Source: Novosphingobium sp. NDB2Meth1 (GTDB taxonomy: Bacteria > Pseudomonadota > Alphaproteobacteria > Sphingomonadales > Sphingomonadaceae). Taken from it: a stretch of 64,000 nucleotides of DNA. The notes beneath the pieces are model-generated. The model worked only from the letters and a program-made list of their open reading frames with translations, made no database searches and was not told the origin of the DNA. The position numbers and the translations under genes were made by a program. The DNA lies in contig NZ_FPEH01000032.1 of NCBI RefSeq assembly GCF_900117425.1, forward strand, positions 186,001-250,000, read 5' to 3'. Positions within the stretch are counted from its first letter, which is position 1. Every line of letters starts with the position of its first letter. This document shows positions 43,799-52,654 of the stretch, piece after piece.

Positions 43799-44818
43799 AT
43801 GCGCCTGCTCGCCGCCCTGCTTTTCTTGCTCACCGCCGCCACGGCCCGCGCCGAAACCCCCGCATGGCAAACCCGCGCCGCCGCCGCCGCCGAAACGCTC
43901 GACCGTGTCTGGGGCAAGGACGACGGCTGGAACGCCAGCGAGAACTGGCAGCGCTTCCCCATCACCGACATCCTGATCGACTACCAGCGCCGCACCGCAG
44001 ACCCGCGCTGGTCCGGCAGGATCGCCTCCGCCGTGCGCAACCGCGAGGGGCGCTATCTCAACGACGATGATCTCTGGGCCGTGATCGCCAGCGTCGATGC
44101 CTGGCAGGTGGACCACGACCCCGAACTGCTGGACTGGGCCGCCCGCACCTTCACCCGCCTCGTCACCGATCACTGGGACGACCACTGCGGCGGCGGCATC
44201 TGGTGGGACCCGAAACACTCCTACAAGAACGCGATCACCAACGAACTGCTGCTCACCGCCGCGACCCGGCTCTACCGCGCCACCGGGCAGGAGGCCTACC
44301 GCGACTGGGCCTCACGCATCTGGGGCTGGTTCGCCGCTTCGGGGATGATCGGCCCGGACGGCCTCATCAACGACGGACTCGATGCCCAGTGCCGCAACAA
44401 CGGCGCCCCGCGCTACACCTACAACCAGGGCGTCCTGCTCGGCGGCCTCAGCGATCTCACCGCGATCACCGGCGATCCGCAATACCGCGCGGCTGCCTTG
44501 CGCACCGCCCTCGCAGCCACGCGCACGTTGGTCACGCCGCAAGGGCTGCTGACCGAACCCTCCGATGCGCTCGGCCGGGATGGGCCGATGTTCAAGGGCG
44601 TGTTCGTCTATCACCTCGGCCATCTGGTCGAAGCCCTGCCCGATGGCCCCGAGCGCGCCGAGCTCCGCACATGGCTCGCCCGCAACAGCGACGCCGTGTG
44701 GGCGCTCGGCGGCGACGGCAGCGAGCCGATAGATGGCCTGTGGAGCGGCGGGTCGGACCAGGTGGGCGCTTCCGCCCAGGCCTCTGCCATCGCGCTGTTC
44801 CTCGCCGCCGGCTCCTGA
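43799..44818 (+). CDS. GH76-family glycoside hydrolase (alpha-1,6-mannanase type)
   Basis: 339 aa with a signal peptide (1-18, ARA-E). The (alpha/alpha)6 barrel has the GH76 catalytic Asp pair in LNDDDLWAVIASVDAW (about 88-103) and the repeats GGGIWWDPKHSYKNAITNELL and YTYNQGVLLGGL. GH76 enzymes cut alpha-1,6-mannan. It starts 3 nt after the permease stop, in the ethanolamine operon, so it may free a phosphoethanolamine-mannan or similar substrate; this link is inference. Confidence 0.88.
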   Translation: MRLLAALLFLLTAATARAETPAWQTRAAAAAETLDRVWGKDDGWNASENWQRFPITDILIDYQRRTADPRWSGRIASAVRNREGRYLNDDDLWAVIASVDAWQVDHDPELLDWAARTFTRLVTDHWDDHCGGGIWWDPKHSYKNAITNELLLTAATRLYRATGQEAYRDWASRIWGWFAASGMIGPDGLINDGLDAQCRNNGAPRYTYNQGVLLGGLSDLTAITGDPQYRAAALRTALAATRTLVTPQGLLTEPSDALGRDGPMFKGVFVYHLGHLVEALPDGPERAELRTWLARNSDAVWALGGDGSEPIDGLWSGGSDQVGASAQASAIALFLAAGS

Positions 44819-45011
44819 ACTGGACCATCCGCCGAGGGGCGCATGCGGACATAATCGCCAGGATCCGGCAAATCTCATCATCTGACAATTACGCAAAGCG
44901 CCCGCATTTTTGAGCGGAAACTACTGTCCAGAACCAGGCGATGCTGGTTACGCTTCCCCTGTCGATTGGACTTTCGGGCCGGTGAGACCCGACCGATTCA
45001 CAGGAGGATAT

Positions 45012-45296
45012 ATGGCATTCCCGACTGCAGTGAACGACCAGATTACGGACAGCGTCACCCAGGCGAACGTCAAGGTGCTCGGCGATGCCCCTGCAATGGC
45101 CATGGGCAACCTCTATCAGGCGACCGCGCAGGCGCTGGCCAACGCGGCCCACAATGCCACCAACGCCCAGCAGCAGAGCTATGTCACTGCGCAGAGCGCC
45201 ACCACGATGGGCGTCGCCACGCTCTACTCGCTCGATACGGCCTCCACCGGCAAGGCCACGTCCGCCATCCTGAACAGCACGCCGCGCGGCCTGTAG
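45012..45296 (+). CDS. rebB: RebB-family R-body protein 1
   Basis: 94 aa. MAFPTAVNDQITDSVTQANV is followed by VLGDAPAMAMGNLYQATAQ, the RebB hallmark (alternating Ala-rich, amphipathic). R-bodies are ribbon polymers that uncoil, first known from Caedibacter. A perfect Shine-Dalgarno AGGAGG (45002-45007) suggests high expression. First of seven tandem family members. The 193-nt leader from 44819 holds no ORF; I found no clear sigma-70 or sigma-54 promoter. Confidence 0.93.
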   Translation: MAFPTAVNDQITDSVTQANVKVLGDAPAMAMGNLYQATAQALANAAHNATNAQQQSYVTAQSATTMGVATLYSLDTASTGKATSAILNSTPRGL

Positions 45297-45326
45297 TTCA
45301 ACCGACCCCACTAAAAGGAATTTCGC

Positions 45327-45596
45327 ATGGCTTTCCCGACCGCCGTCAACAACCAGATCACCGACAGCGTCACACAGGCGAACGTCAAGGTTCTGGGCGA
45401 TGCCCCCGCCCTTGCCATGGGCAACCTCTATCAGGCGACCGCGCAGGCGCTGGCCAATGCGGCGCACAATGCGACCAACGCCCAGCAACAGAGCTACGTC
45501 ACCGCGCAGGCCGCGACGACGATGGGCGTCGCCACGCTCTACTCGCTCGACACCGCATCGACCGGGATCGCGACCAAGAGCATCCTCGGCAGCTGA
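45327..45596 (+). CDS. rebB: RebB-family R-body protein 2
   Basis: 89 aa, close paralogue of the first (same MAFPTAVN-QITDSVTQANVKV and GDAPALAMGNLYQA). AAGGAA lies before the ATG. The strongly conserved core and slightly different C-terminus suggest recent duplication and co-assembly in one ribbon. 30 nt behind gene 1. Confidence 0.93.
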   Translation: MAFPTAVNNQITDSVTQANVKVLGDAPALAMGNLYQATAQALANAAHNATNAQQQSYVTAQAATTMGVATLYSLDTASTGIATKSILGS

Positions 45597-45701
45597 CAGA
45601 CCGGCTACGGCGTTCCGGGCCCAGCGTGAATTCAGCATGCCGCGATCGCTGCTGAAGCTGGGCAAGGAAACGCCCCTGGTCCGCAGGGATGATGACAGTC
45701 G

Positions 45702-45935
45702 ATGGCTTTCCCGACGCCCGTCAATGAACTGATTACAGATTCGGTCTCGCAGGCCAATCTTCAAGTCATCGGTTCTGCGCCGTCGATCGCCATGGCCGAC
45801 CTGTACCAGGCCTCGGCCCAGGCTCTGGCGCTTGCCGCGCACAATGCCGTGCAGGCGCAACAGCAGCTCAACATCACCAGCCAAGCCGCGACTTCGGCAG
45901 GGGTCGCACTGATCCTTGCGGCCGTGCCGAAATAG
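45702..45935 (+). CDS. RebB-family R-body protein 3
   Basis: 77 aa, shorter (MAFPTPVNELITDSVSQANL, then IGSAPSIAMADLYQASAQAL). It keeps the RebB core but lacks the C-terminal tail after ALILAAVPK. The 105-nt gap before it contains no recognised feature. Probably an accessory or capping subunit. Confidence 0.88.
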   Translation: MAFPTPVNELITDSVSQANLQVIGSAPSIAMADLYQASAQALALAAHNAVQAQQQLNITSQAATSAGVALILAAVPK

Positions 45936-45982
45936 CTTGCCCCCGTCCGCTTTGCGAAACCCGTTCAGAGAGGAACTAGACA

Positions 45983-46249
45983 GTGGCCTTTCCCACCTCG
46001 CTCAACAGCCAGATCACCGATTCGGTATCGCAGGCCAATGTGAAAGTGGTCGGTGATGCCCCGGCCGTGGCCATGGGCAATCTCTATATCTCCACCAGTC
46101 AGGCGCTTGCCAACGCGGCCCACAACGCAACGGCGAACCAGCAGCAGTCCAGCGTCACGATGCAGGCCTCTACCACGCAGGGTGTCGCCACCTTGCTTTC
46201 GATCGATATCGGCTCGACCGGCGCGGCGACAGCGCGGATCCGGCGTTAA
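45983..46249 (+). CDS. RebB-family R-body protein 4
   Basis: 88 aa, GTG start preceded by GAGAGGA. VAFPTSLNSQITDSVSQANV opening; GDAPAVAMGNLYISTSQALA core. Close to the first two paralogues, with the LSIDIGSTGAATARIRR C-terminus. Confidence 0.9.
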   Translation: MAFPTSLNSQITDSVSQANVKVVGDAPAVAMGNLYISTSQALANAAHNATANQQQSSVTMQASTTQGVATLLSIDIGSTGAATARIRR

Positions 46250-46270
46250 CGGTCTGAGCGGGCAGCCGGG

Positions 46271-46507
46271 ATGCCCTCCGCCACAGGCCTCACCGTCATC
46301 GCACGCGGGGTCGGCGATGTCGATATGATCAACGCCGGCGCGTCCCCGCAGCAGGCGATGGGGATGACCTATCTGGCGAACGCCAATTCCATCGCACTGG
46401 TGATGGGGAATGCCGCCTTTGCCCAGCAACGCGGACAACTGATCGGTGCAACGGCCTTGGCAAAGGTGATCGTCCGAATCTTATCAGCGGGGAGTGGACC
46501 GCCATGA
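46271..46507 (+). CDS. Divergent RebB-like protein 5
   Basis: 78 aa. Only the core pattern is recognisable (VDMINAGASPQQAMGMTYLA, ALVMGNAAFAQQRGQ). It overlaps the next gene by 4 nt. The start context is weak, and a slightly different start is possible. Confidence 0.7.
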   Translation: MPSATGLTVIARGVGDVDMINAGASPQQAMGMTYLANANSIALVMGNAAFAQQRGQLIGATALAKVIVRILSAGSGPP

Positions 46508-47076
46508 CCGAGAGCAGTCTCAACAAGCAGATGATCGATTCCGTCGCTGCCGTGAACTTCATCAACACCGGCTCGTCGCAAAACAATGCGCAGGCGATGC
46601 TGAACGCTGTGATGGCCGAAACCCTGGGCATGGCCATGCACAACGCGGTGATGCGGCAGCAGTCGAACAGCATGGTCAGCTCGGCCGCAACCACGGCGGC
46701 TTGCGCAAGAATGCTGCAGTCGCGCTGGGGTGGAGAGCCGGTCAAACCGCACGTGCCGCCAGTCGATCCTCCCGTCATTCCCCCGCTGGATGGACCGCCC
46801 GATAGTCCTCCCGACGGCGCTGTGGCGGTGGCAACGGCAAAGGCCCAGGCCGACCGCGCGATCAACACGCTCGGCGCCGAGATGAAGAACGGGACTGCAG
46901 CCAGCTCGACGCTTTCGGGCATTGCCGAGGCGATCAAGAACTTCATGCCCAAGCCGCCGGAGCAGCCAGCCCCGGTTGCTCCGGTCTCGGGTCCACCGGC
47001 TGCGAGCGCCGCTCCCGCGCAGCCGCAGGCCGACAAGACCGACCCGAACCCACCAAGCGCGAGTGAGACACAATGA
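46504..47076 (+). CDS. RebB-like protein 6 with proline-rich extension
   Basis: 190 aa. Residues 1-75 keep the RebB pattern (NKQMIDSVAAVNFINTGSS, LGMAMHNAVMRQQ). They are followed by a Pro-rich linker (VPPVDPPVIPPLDGPPD) and an Ala-rich tail with a further Pro-rich end. The extension may anchor the ribbon or bind a partner. It overlaps neighbours on both sides by 4 nt. Confidence 0.78.
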   Translation: MTESSLNKQMIDSVAAVNFINTGSSQNNAQAMLNAVMAETLGMAMHNAVMRQQSNSMVSSAATTAACARMLQSRWGGEPVKPHVPPVDPPVIPPLDGPPDSPPDGAVAVATAKAQADRAINTLGAEMKNGTAASSTLSGIAEAIKNFMPKPPEQPAPVAPVSGPPAASAAPAQPQADKTDPNPPSASETQ

Positions 47077-47420
47077 GCGGCACCCAGATCGACCAGGCGC
47101 TGATCGATGCGGTCGTCAACAGCCGTGATGCGGTCATGGGGCCGCAGACGGTCCTGACAAGCGGCGCGGGCAAGGCCTATCAGTCGGTTGCCCAGACCGC
47201 TGCCATCGCCATTCAGGATGCGGCGGACAACCTGCGCAACATCTCGACCATCGCGACGACCGCAACCGGCGTGGCCATGGCGGAGTATCTCGCCACAGGG
47301 CAGCCCGACATGCAGGCGTTTCTTGCGATCACCAAGACGATGATGGCGAACGCGACGGCCGATTTCGCCGCGATCGGCAAGGCCTCCAATGCCATCATCG
47401 GCGAATTCAAGTCTGGCTGA
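47073..47420 (+). CDS. RebB-like protein 7
   Basis: 115 aa, most divergent member: TQIDQALIDAVVNSRDAVMG, then KAYQSVAQTAAIAIQDAADNLRN. Similar size, helical periodicity and Ala/Thr-rich core. Its last codon overlaps the start of the next gene (TGATG). Confidence 0.7.
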   Translation: MSGTQIDQALIDAVVNSRDAVMGPQTVLTSGAGKAYQSVAQTAAIAIQDAADNLRNISTIATTATGVAMAEYLATGQPDMQAFLAITKTMMANATADFAAIGKASNAIIGEFKSG

Positions 47421-48574
47421 TGGCTATCTTCATCGGCCCGAAACTGATCAAGGACGGGAGCGCGATTTCCGAGCTCACCCGCCAGACGATCGCGTTCATC
47501 GACGGCGGCACCGTGTGGGCGCGGTGGGCACTCCACGGCAACGAGGTCAGAGCCAGCTTCACCGATGAGAGCCAGATGGTCGGTGCGATCCAGTCCGGGT
47601 TGCACGGCGGTCCGTTTGCCTATCTGCCGCACCTGCGGCTGATCGTCAGCCCGATCAAGCTGATGACACTGCCCCTGGAAGACCTCCAGCTGATTGCCCG
47701 CGCCGAGATCGAAGGCGAGCCTGTGGCGCAGAATGAACGTCTGAAGCTCATCTTCAGCGCGCACGGGTTGCTGACAATCGACCAGTTGCGAGCGGGGATG
47801 GACTGGCTCGGTACGCTCCAGCTCCCCGACCTCGATCTGTTCCAAGTGGCTTCCTTTACCGATCAGGTCGCGATCGCCAATCTGGCGGACTGGGTGCAGG
47901 AGCACCGGATCAGCGCGGCCACGAGCGTCGATGCGGCAGGCTTCGCCAAGTCCGAAAGCCGCACGCCGCTCGAGTTCATCGATTTCTTTCGATGCTATAT
48001 CGGCGTTTCTGAAAAGCTTTCCGGCGGCAAGGCCGGGCGTGCAGAGCTTGCTGAGGCGTCGCAATCCGCCGTTCACCTGCTGTCGCCGCTGGCCTTCCAT
48101 GCCTTGGATTGCCCGCAGACCAGTCCGCTCAGCAGCCCCGATGATGTCGCGCTTGCGGTCGAGATGTGGGCGGCCTCCGGGCGCGCGCTGGGCTTTGCAC
48201 GGATTTCCGCCTGCGTCCGCGAGATTGTCCTGAACACGCGTTTTGTCGGTGACGAAAACTGGTTCACGCACCGCGAAGCCTGGGCGCGCAATCGCTTCGA
48301 AGCCTATGTCGAGACGGTCAAGGCCATCACCTTGCGGGCCAAGATCCGCCAGCCTTTCATGGGTCAGGACGGCGCAACCTGCCACTACAGCATGGCTGCC
48401 GGCGATTACGTTGCCCGTGTCCAGCTTGACCCGGCAGGTATCATCGCCCTCAGCAGCCTGCAGAAGGCGGCTTCTTCCGATCAGATCATCAATCCGTTCG
48501 GTCACCCGACACACGATCCGCGTGCGCCCGGAACAAACATGTCCGATCTAGCCAAGGAGGAACAAGAGCCATGA
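47420..48574 (+). CDS. Unknown protein of the reb operon, 384 aa
   Basis: No family recognised. Soluble, with no signal peptide or membrane helix. It is mainly alpha/beta, with hydrophobic runs such as RLIVSPIKLMTLPLEDLQLIARAEIEG and a Cys pair in ISACVREIV and DGATCHYS. It is translated in overlap with the last RebB-like gene and with the coiled-coil gene after it, so it belongs to the reb operon. It may be an assembly or loading factor. Confidence 0.7.
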   Translation: MAIFIGPKLIKDGSAISELTRQTIAFIDGGTVWARWALHGNEVRASFTDESQMVGAIQSGLHGGPFAYLPHLRLIVSPIKLMTLPLEDLQLIARAEIEGEPVAQNERLKLIFSAHGLLTIDQLRAGMDWLGTLQLPDLDLFQVASFTDQVAIANLADWVQEHRISAATSVDAAGFAKSESRTPLEFIDFFRCYIGVSEKLSGGKAGRAELAEASQSAVHLLSPLAFHALDCPQTSPLSSPDDVALAVEMWAASGRALGFARISACVREIVLNTRFVGDENWFTHREAWARNRFEAYVETVKAITLRAKIRQPFMGQDGATCHYSMAAGDYVARVQLDPAGIIALSSLQKAASSDQIINPFGHPTHDPRAPGTNMSDLAKEEQEP

Positions 48575-48852
48575 TCAAGCGCAAACAGCGCCTCAGCCTG
48601 ACTGAGCGCGAAGCCGCCTATCTGGAGCGCCATGCGGCACTTGAGGCGCGGCGGGAAGCTCTGCGGGCAAACAAGGAGATGGCGAAGGTCGACCGAGCGC
48701 AGCGACTGGCCGAACTGGCGGTCGAGTTCGCCGATTTCGAGACCGAACTGGACCAATGGCGCAATGTCCGGGCGATGGAGGAAGCCCAGGAGCGGGCAAC
48801 CGAGGCCGGGATCTACGCGGAAGATGTCGTCGCCGAGACCAGCGATGCCTGA
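48571..48852 (+). CDS. Small charged coiled-coil protein
   Basis: 93 aa, nearly all helix. LTEREAAYLERHAALEARRE and the following Glu/Arg/Leu-rich stretch (about 10-75) have heptad periodicity, as in chaperones or scaffold proteins. It overlaps the preceding gene by 4 nt and lies 55 nt before the giant gene. No homologue recognised. Confidence 0.65.
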   Translation: MIKRKQRLSLTEREAAYLERHAALEARREALRANKEMAKVDRAQRLAELAVEFADFETELDQWRNVRAMEEAQERATEAGIYAEDVVAETSDA

Positions 48853-48907
48853 CGGCAACCCGGGTTGCCGAGCGGGATCGCCCCGTTTGCCGGGAGCGCG
48901 CTAGCCC

Positions 48908-51900
48908 ATGGTCCGCATCCTCCAGGTCCGGCCAGAGGCGGTTGATCCGAAGCAGGCGCTTGAACAGGTCGCCGAGATCGCCGGAGCGCGGCTGCAGCAG
49001 CAGATCAGCCTCGCGGCACCGCGCGATGCCGCGCTGACCTGGAAGGCGGCGGCCGTACACCCGTTGCAAGCGATGGAAACCGAATACCAGGGGATTGTCC
49101 ACGATGCCGTGCGCGGAATGGACAATCCCGAACAGCGCAAGCTTGCCGAAGGCAAGGCGCTGGGACAATTCTACTTTTTCGATGCTGGCGCACCGCGCCT
49201 GCTCGGGGTCGGGCAGGGCGAGGCTTATGACGGTGATCCGCACCCGCTGATCAATGACAAACTGCGCGCGATCCGTCATCTGCTCAAGGACGCCGAAGCG
49301 CTGCTGCAGCCCCGCGGCGGAGCACAGGTCGATGTCGACAAGCTGCGCCAGGTTCTCCGGACAGCATTCGATCGGGCCAGAGCGGTGCGGGCCATCTTCG
49401 TAAGCCTGCCGGATTCCGACCAGTGGCAAGTCCCGGCGATCGATGCTGCCACCCACGCGCTCGGTGGCCTGCGGCATGAGATCGCACAGGCCAACACCGT
49501 GCCGAGATTTGCCGAGATCATCCGGCACATCGAAATGGCGCGCCGCAACTTGACCGAGGCGGCCAATGGGCTCGGCTCGGTCCAGATGTTCTTCGTGATC
49601 GAAACCTTTTATCTCTTCCGGCTGCTGGTCCGGTACCAGATCGAATCGCCTCGCCATCTGAGCGACGAGGCGATTGCCGAGGCCAGCGGTGCGCTGACCG
49701 ATCTGATGACCAACGGTCATCCCTGGCTGAACGATTGGCTGCGCGACAAGATCGTGGAACTGGCCGACCGGATCCGGCGTGTCGATCCGGCGAACAACAC
49801 GCTGTTCTTTCTCAAGGGCGGCCGCGCGCTGCGGTATCTCGAGGGACAGCCACAGCGCGGCAAGAACGATTGGGACACGCAGATCGTCATCAATCCCGAA
49901 CTGCCCCCGGCCGACTGGTACGATCTGTTCCGGCGCGTCTCCAACGAAGTGCTGATGGCGCTGCAGGATTTCAACGCCGAACTGTACACGCTGCTCCACC
50001 ACCATGCGGCCCGGATGCAACAAGAGCTGGCGGATCTCGTGCAACCGCCCGATCCGCCGCCGCCCAACCAGGCCCAGTTGCTCGATGTGGTCTGGGACAG
50101 GATCGACCTCGATGCGCTGGAAGACTGGCTGAACGAGGATGAACTGCAGGACCCGCTACCGCGCCGCCACAAGGCCAACTGCAAGGCCGAGCTGATCGAC
50201 ATCGGCCTGCCGCGCTATGACACGATCGAGGCGCTGGAACAGTGGCGTCATCTGCGCGAGAACATCCAGATCGCACCCGATCTCGTTCCCTACCCCGGGC
50301 CGCTATACTACATCGCCGAATACCTGATGATGGTACGCGAGGTGTTCGCCGGCCACTCGCACTCGTTGCGCAAGGCTCCCGTCCGGATCGAGCGACTCTA
50401 CAACATGCTCAACCTGCCCGGTGTCGATGCGCTGGTCGCGGCCCACCATGGCGCTGTTGTCCAGGCCCGACTGCCGCTTTCCTACGATGAGGTGCTGCGG
50501 GTGCAGGACATTCCCAGCCGCCGCGCGCTGCTGGTCACGCTCGCCGATTTCATCAAGGCCTATGGTCTGGACAAGGACATCGGCTTCAACGGTGCGCAGG
50601 GGCCGGTCATGGGATTTGCGCAGGCATTCGATGCGGTCCTCGCCCCGCTCGTGCCCGCCTTGCCGCAAGAGGCGCCCTATCCCCCAGGGGTGGCGGACAT
50701 GCTGAACACTCTCAATCAACAGCCCGGGCCGCTCTGCCTTGCAAGGGCGATCGGGTTTGCCGAGCAGGTCTCGCAATGGGCCGAGGCCCACCTCAAGGAG
50801 CGCGCCGCATTCGTGCTCGGCCGCAATGCCGAGCTCAACGCCTTTCTGCAGTTCTTCTTCACCAGCCATCTGGTCTCGCCGACCGAGGAACGCGAACTGC
50901 AGGCGGCGATCCGGGGCAGTTACGGCGCCTGGCTGCAAGGCTCCTATGCCAATTCGCTGCGCACTGCCGATCTCGATCCGACCGCCTTCATCTCGATCGG
51001 GGTCTATTCCTCAAACCCGCACGCCGCCCCTCCCGTGCTGTTCGAGCTGCTGCAGGATGCCGTGCAGGATTGCCTGCAGCAAGCCCGCTTTGCCGGTCGG
51101 TTCGAACGCAGCGACGATCCCGGCGCGCAGGTGATCCGGCTGTTCTGGAACCAGGCCGATCTCACGCTCACCTTCCAGCCGGTCAACGGCGATGCCAGAA
51201 CGGCCGACTATGCCGGGCTCGCCATCGAATTTGTCGTGTTGCCGCCGCCGGCGCGGCCCCTGCTGACCTACGTCTGGGGATTGCCGGTGCTGGGCTTGCG
51301 CGACCTTGTCGGCGAGTATCGCGCCGAGACGGCGGACATCGAAGACTATGGATGCCGGTCCCGACTTCGCCGGACCACCGATGCGCTGGGCGAGATCGCG
51401 ACGCGGGCGATCGATCCGGCAATCCACAATCCGGCCACGGCGGCCCTGCGCGATGGCACCGGTCATCATCTGATGATCAGCTCCGACAGCCTCGCGATCG
51501 GCCGCGGCGCTGATTATCCGCAAAGCTATGCGGCCTCCAACATGGCGCTCAAGCTCGTCCTCACCCGCAACCGGGCGGCGCTGCGCAAGGCGCTGACCCT
51601 GCCGCCCGCCGCGCCTTCGGTCGACCGCTCGCTCGATCTGCTGGTGATCAACCAGGGGCACGGCGATCTTGGCCGGTTCGCGCATTGGACGGCCAAGGAC
51701 CTGCGCGACAATCTGGTCAGTCCGATGGTCCGGTCTGGTGTGCGCGCCAACATCATCGTGCTCGATTTCTGCCTGTCGGCATCGCTGATCGGCTGCTTTG
51801 CCGAACTCTGCGCACCCGGCGGCGTGATCCTTTCGCATGTCTACTCGACATCCGACGTCCTCCTGACCACCGAGGTCTGGCGCCAACTGGAGCAATCCCT

Positions 51901-52603
51901 CAAGCACCGCGATGTCGCCGGAGTTCGCCGCATCCTTGATCAGCGGGCCACCGCCATGTCCGAAGGGCTGACCGGCCTTGCCCATGTCGAGGCCGTGCGG
52001 AGCTGGAGCGAGCTCGAGACCGCGGTCTACCTCCAGCACAACCCCTTCGATGCCGATCCGATCTCGATCATCCGCTATCTGCCGGGAATCGCCCACGCGC
52101 TGCAGAATCCCAACCTGCCACCTGCCGTGATCGCGCAGAGGCTGGCGGAAATTGCCCAATCCCGGTATCTGGGTTACAACGATCGCGCGATCGTGGCGAT
52201 CCTGCCTGCCACCCCCGAACAGGTCGCGCATATCATTACGCTGTTCCGCAATCGTCTGATCATGATCCTGATCCGGCTCAATCTCCCCAACTGCGACCTG
52301 CAGGCGCTGCCTCTGTTCGGAGCGGGCAGTCTGTGGGACATGGTGATCGACCACCGGCTGCGGCTGCTGGCACAGGCGCGGGGATTGCGCCGCTGCCCGA
52401 CCCCGCTGACGATCTTCTCGCGGGATGATGCAAAGCTGCTCATCGACGAGGCCATCGCCAAGCCGCAGATCGCGCCCGAAGTACGCGCCTTGCTGTCGAT
52501 CGCCGAACCCTCGGCGGTCGGGGATATCGTGGCAATCCTTGATGAGCTGTTCGATGAGGATGCCGTCTCCGTTCTGCAGGAAGTGCCAGACCTCTTCCAA
52601 TGA
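48908..52603 (+). CDS. Giant reb-operon protein: nucleotidyltransferase-like and caspase-like motifs
   Basis: 1231 aa, no signal peptide. Visible parts: (1) LKGGRAL (302-308) followed by DWD (Asp321, Asp323), as in AbiEii-type nucleotidyltransferases. (2) GSYANSLRTADLD (678-690), the classical polymerase-beta GS...D-x-D motif, with a possible third carboxylate at Asp751 in DLTLTF. (3) LLVINQGHGD (His918) and NIIVLDFCLSAS (Cys955), each at the end of a hydrophobic strand, the His/Cys dyad pattern of clan CD (caspase-like) peptidases. The domains have not been confirmed by search. Its place behind the RebB genes makes it a candidate effector carried or released by R-bodies. Confidence 0.7.
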   Translation: MVRILQVRPEAVDPKQALEQVAEIAGARLQQQISLAAPRDAALTWKAAAVHPLQAMETEYQGIVHDAVRGMDNPEQRKLAEGKALGQFYFFDAGAPRLLGVGQGEAYDGDPHPLINDKLRAIRHLLKDAEALLQPRGGAQVDVDKLRQVLRTAFDRARAVRAIFVSLPDSDQWQVPAIDAATHALGGLRHEIAQANTVPRFAEIIRHIEMARRNLTEAANGLGSVQMFFVIETFYLFRLLVRYQIESPRHLSDEAIAEASGALTDLMTNGHPWLNDWLRDKIVELADRIRRVDPANNTLFFLKGGRALRYLEGQPQRGKNDWDTQIVINPELPPADWYDLFRRVSNEVLMALQDFNAELYTLLHHHAARMQQELADLVQPPDPPPPNQAQLLDVVWDRIDLDALEDWLNEDELQDPLPRRHKANCKAELIDIGLPRYDTIEALEQWRHLRENIQIAPDLVPYPGPLYYIAEYLMMVREVFAGHSHSLRKAPVRIERLYNMLNLPGVDALVAAHHGAVVQARLPLSYDEVLRVQDIPSRRALLVTLADFIKAYGLDKDIGFNGAQGPVMGFAQAFDAVLAPLVPALPQEAPYPPGVADMLNTLNQQPGPLCLARAIGFAEQVSQWAEAHLKERAAFVLGRNAELNAFLQFFFTSHLVSPTEERELQAAIRGSYGAWLQGSYANSLRTADLDPTAFISIGVYSSNPHAAPPVLFELLQDAVQDCLQQARFAGRFERSDDPGAQVIRLFWNQADLTLTFQPVNGDARTADYAGLAIEFVVLPPPARPLLTYVWGLPVLGLRDLVGEYRAETADIEDYGCRSRLRRTTDALGEIATRAIDPAIHNPATAALRDGTGHHLMISSDSLAIGRGADYPQSYAASNMALKLVLTRNRAALRKALTLPPAAPSVDRSLDLLVINQGHGDLGRFAHWTAKDLRDNLVSPMVRSGVRANIIVLDFCLSASLIGCFAELCAPGGVILSHVYSTSDVLLTTEVWRQLEQSLKHRDVAGVRRILDQRATAMSEGLTGLAHVEAVRSWSELETAVYLQHNPFDADPISIIRYLPGIAHALQNPNLPPAVIAQRLAEIAQSRYLGYNDRAIVAILPATPEQVAHIITLFRNRLIMILIRLNLPNCDLQALPLFGAGSLWDMVIDHRLRLLAQARGLRRCPTPLTIFSRDDAKLLIDEAIAKPQIAPEVRALLSIAEPSAVGDIVAILDELFDEDAVSVLQEVPDLFQ

Positions 52604-52654
52604 CCGGGCGGGCAAAGGCCGCACAACCACGCAGCCCCAACACCGCTGCCGGGA

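Noticed and set aside
44819..45011. Sigma-54 or sigma-F promoter before the reb genes
   Set aside because: A GGTTAC occurs near 44946 but no TTCG lies 16 nt away in either direction, and no TGGCAC-N5-TTGC is present.
45012..46249. Repeated DNA blocks that could look like a tandem repeat or CRISPR
   Set aside because: The repeats are separate protein-coding paralogues of about 80-95 codons with their own ribosome sites, with no short spacer-repeat structure.
48593..52630. Long minus-strand frames (483 and 539 aa) over the giant protein
   Set aside because: Antisense shadows of the 1231-aa frame. The plus frame has an ATG, fits the operon and contains recognisable motifs; the shadows do not.
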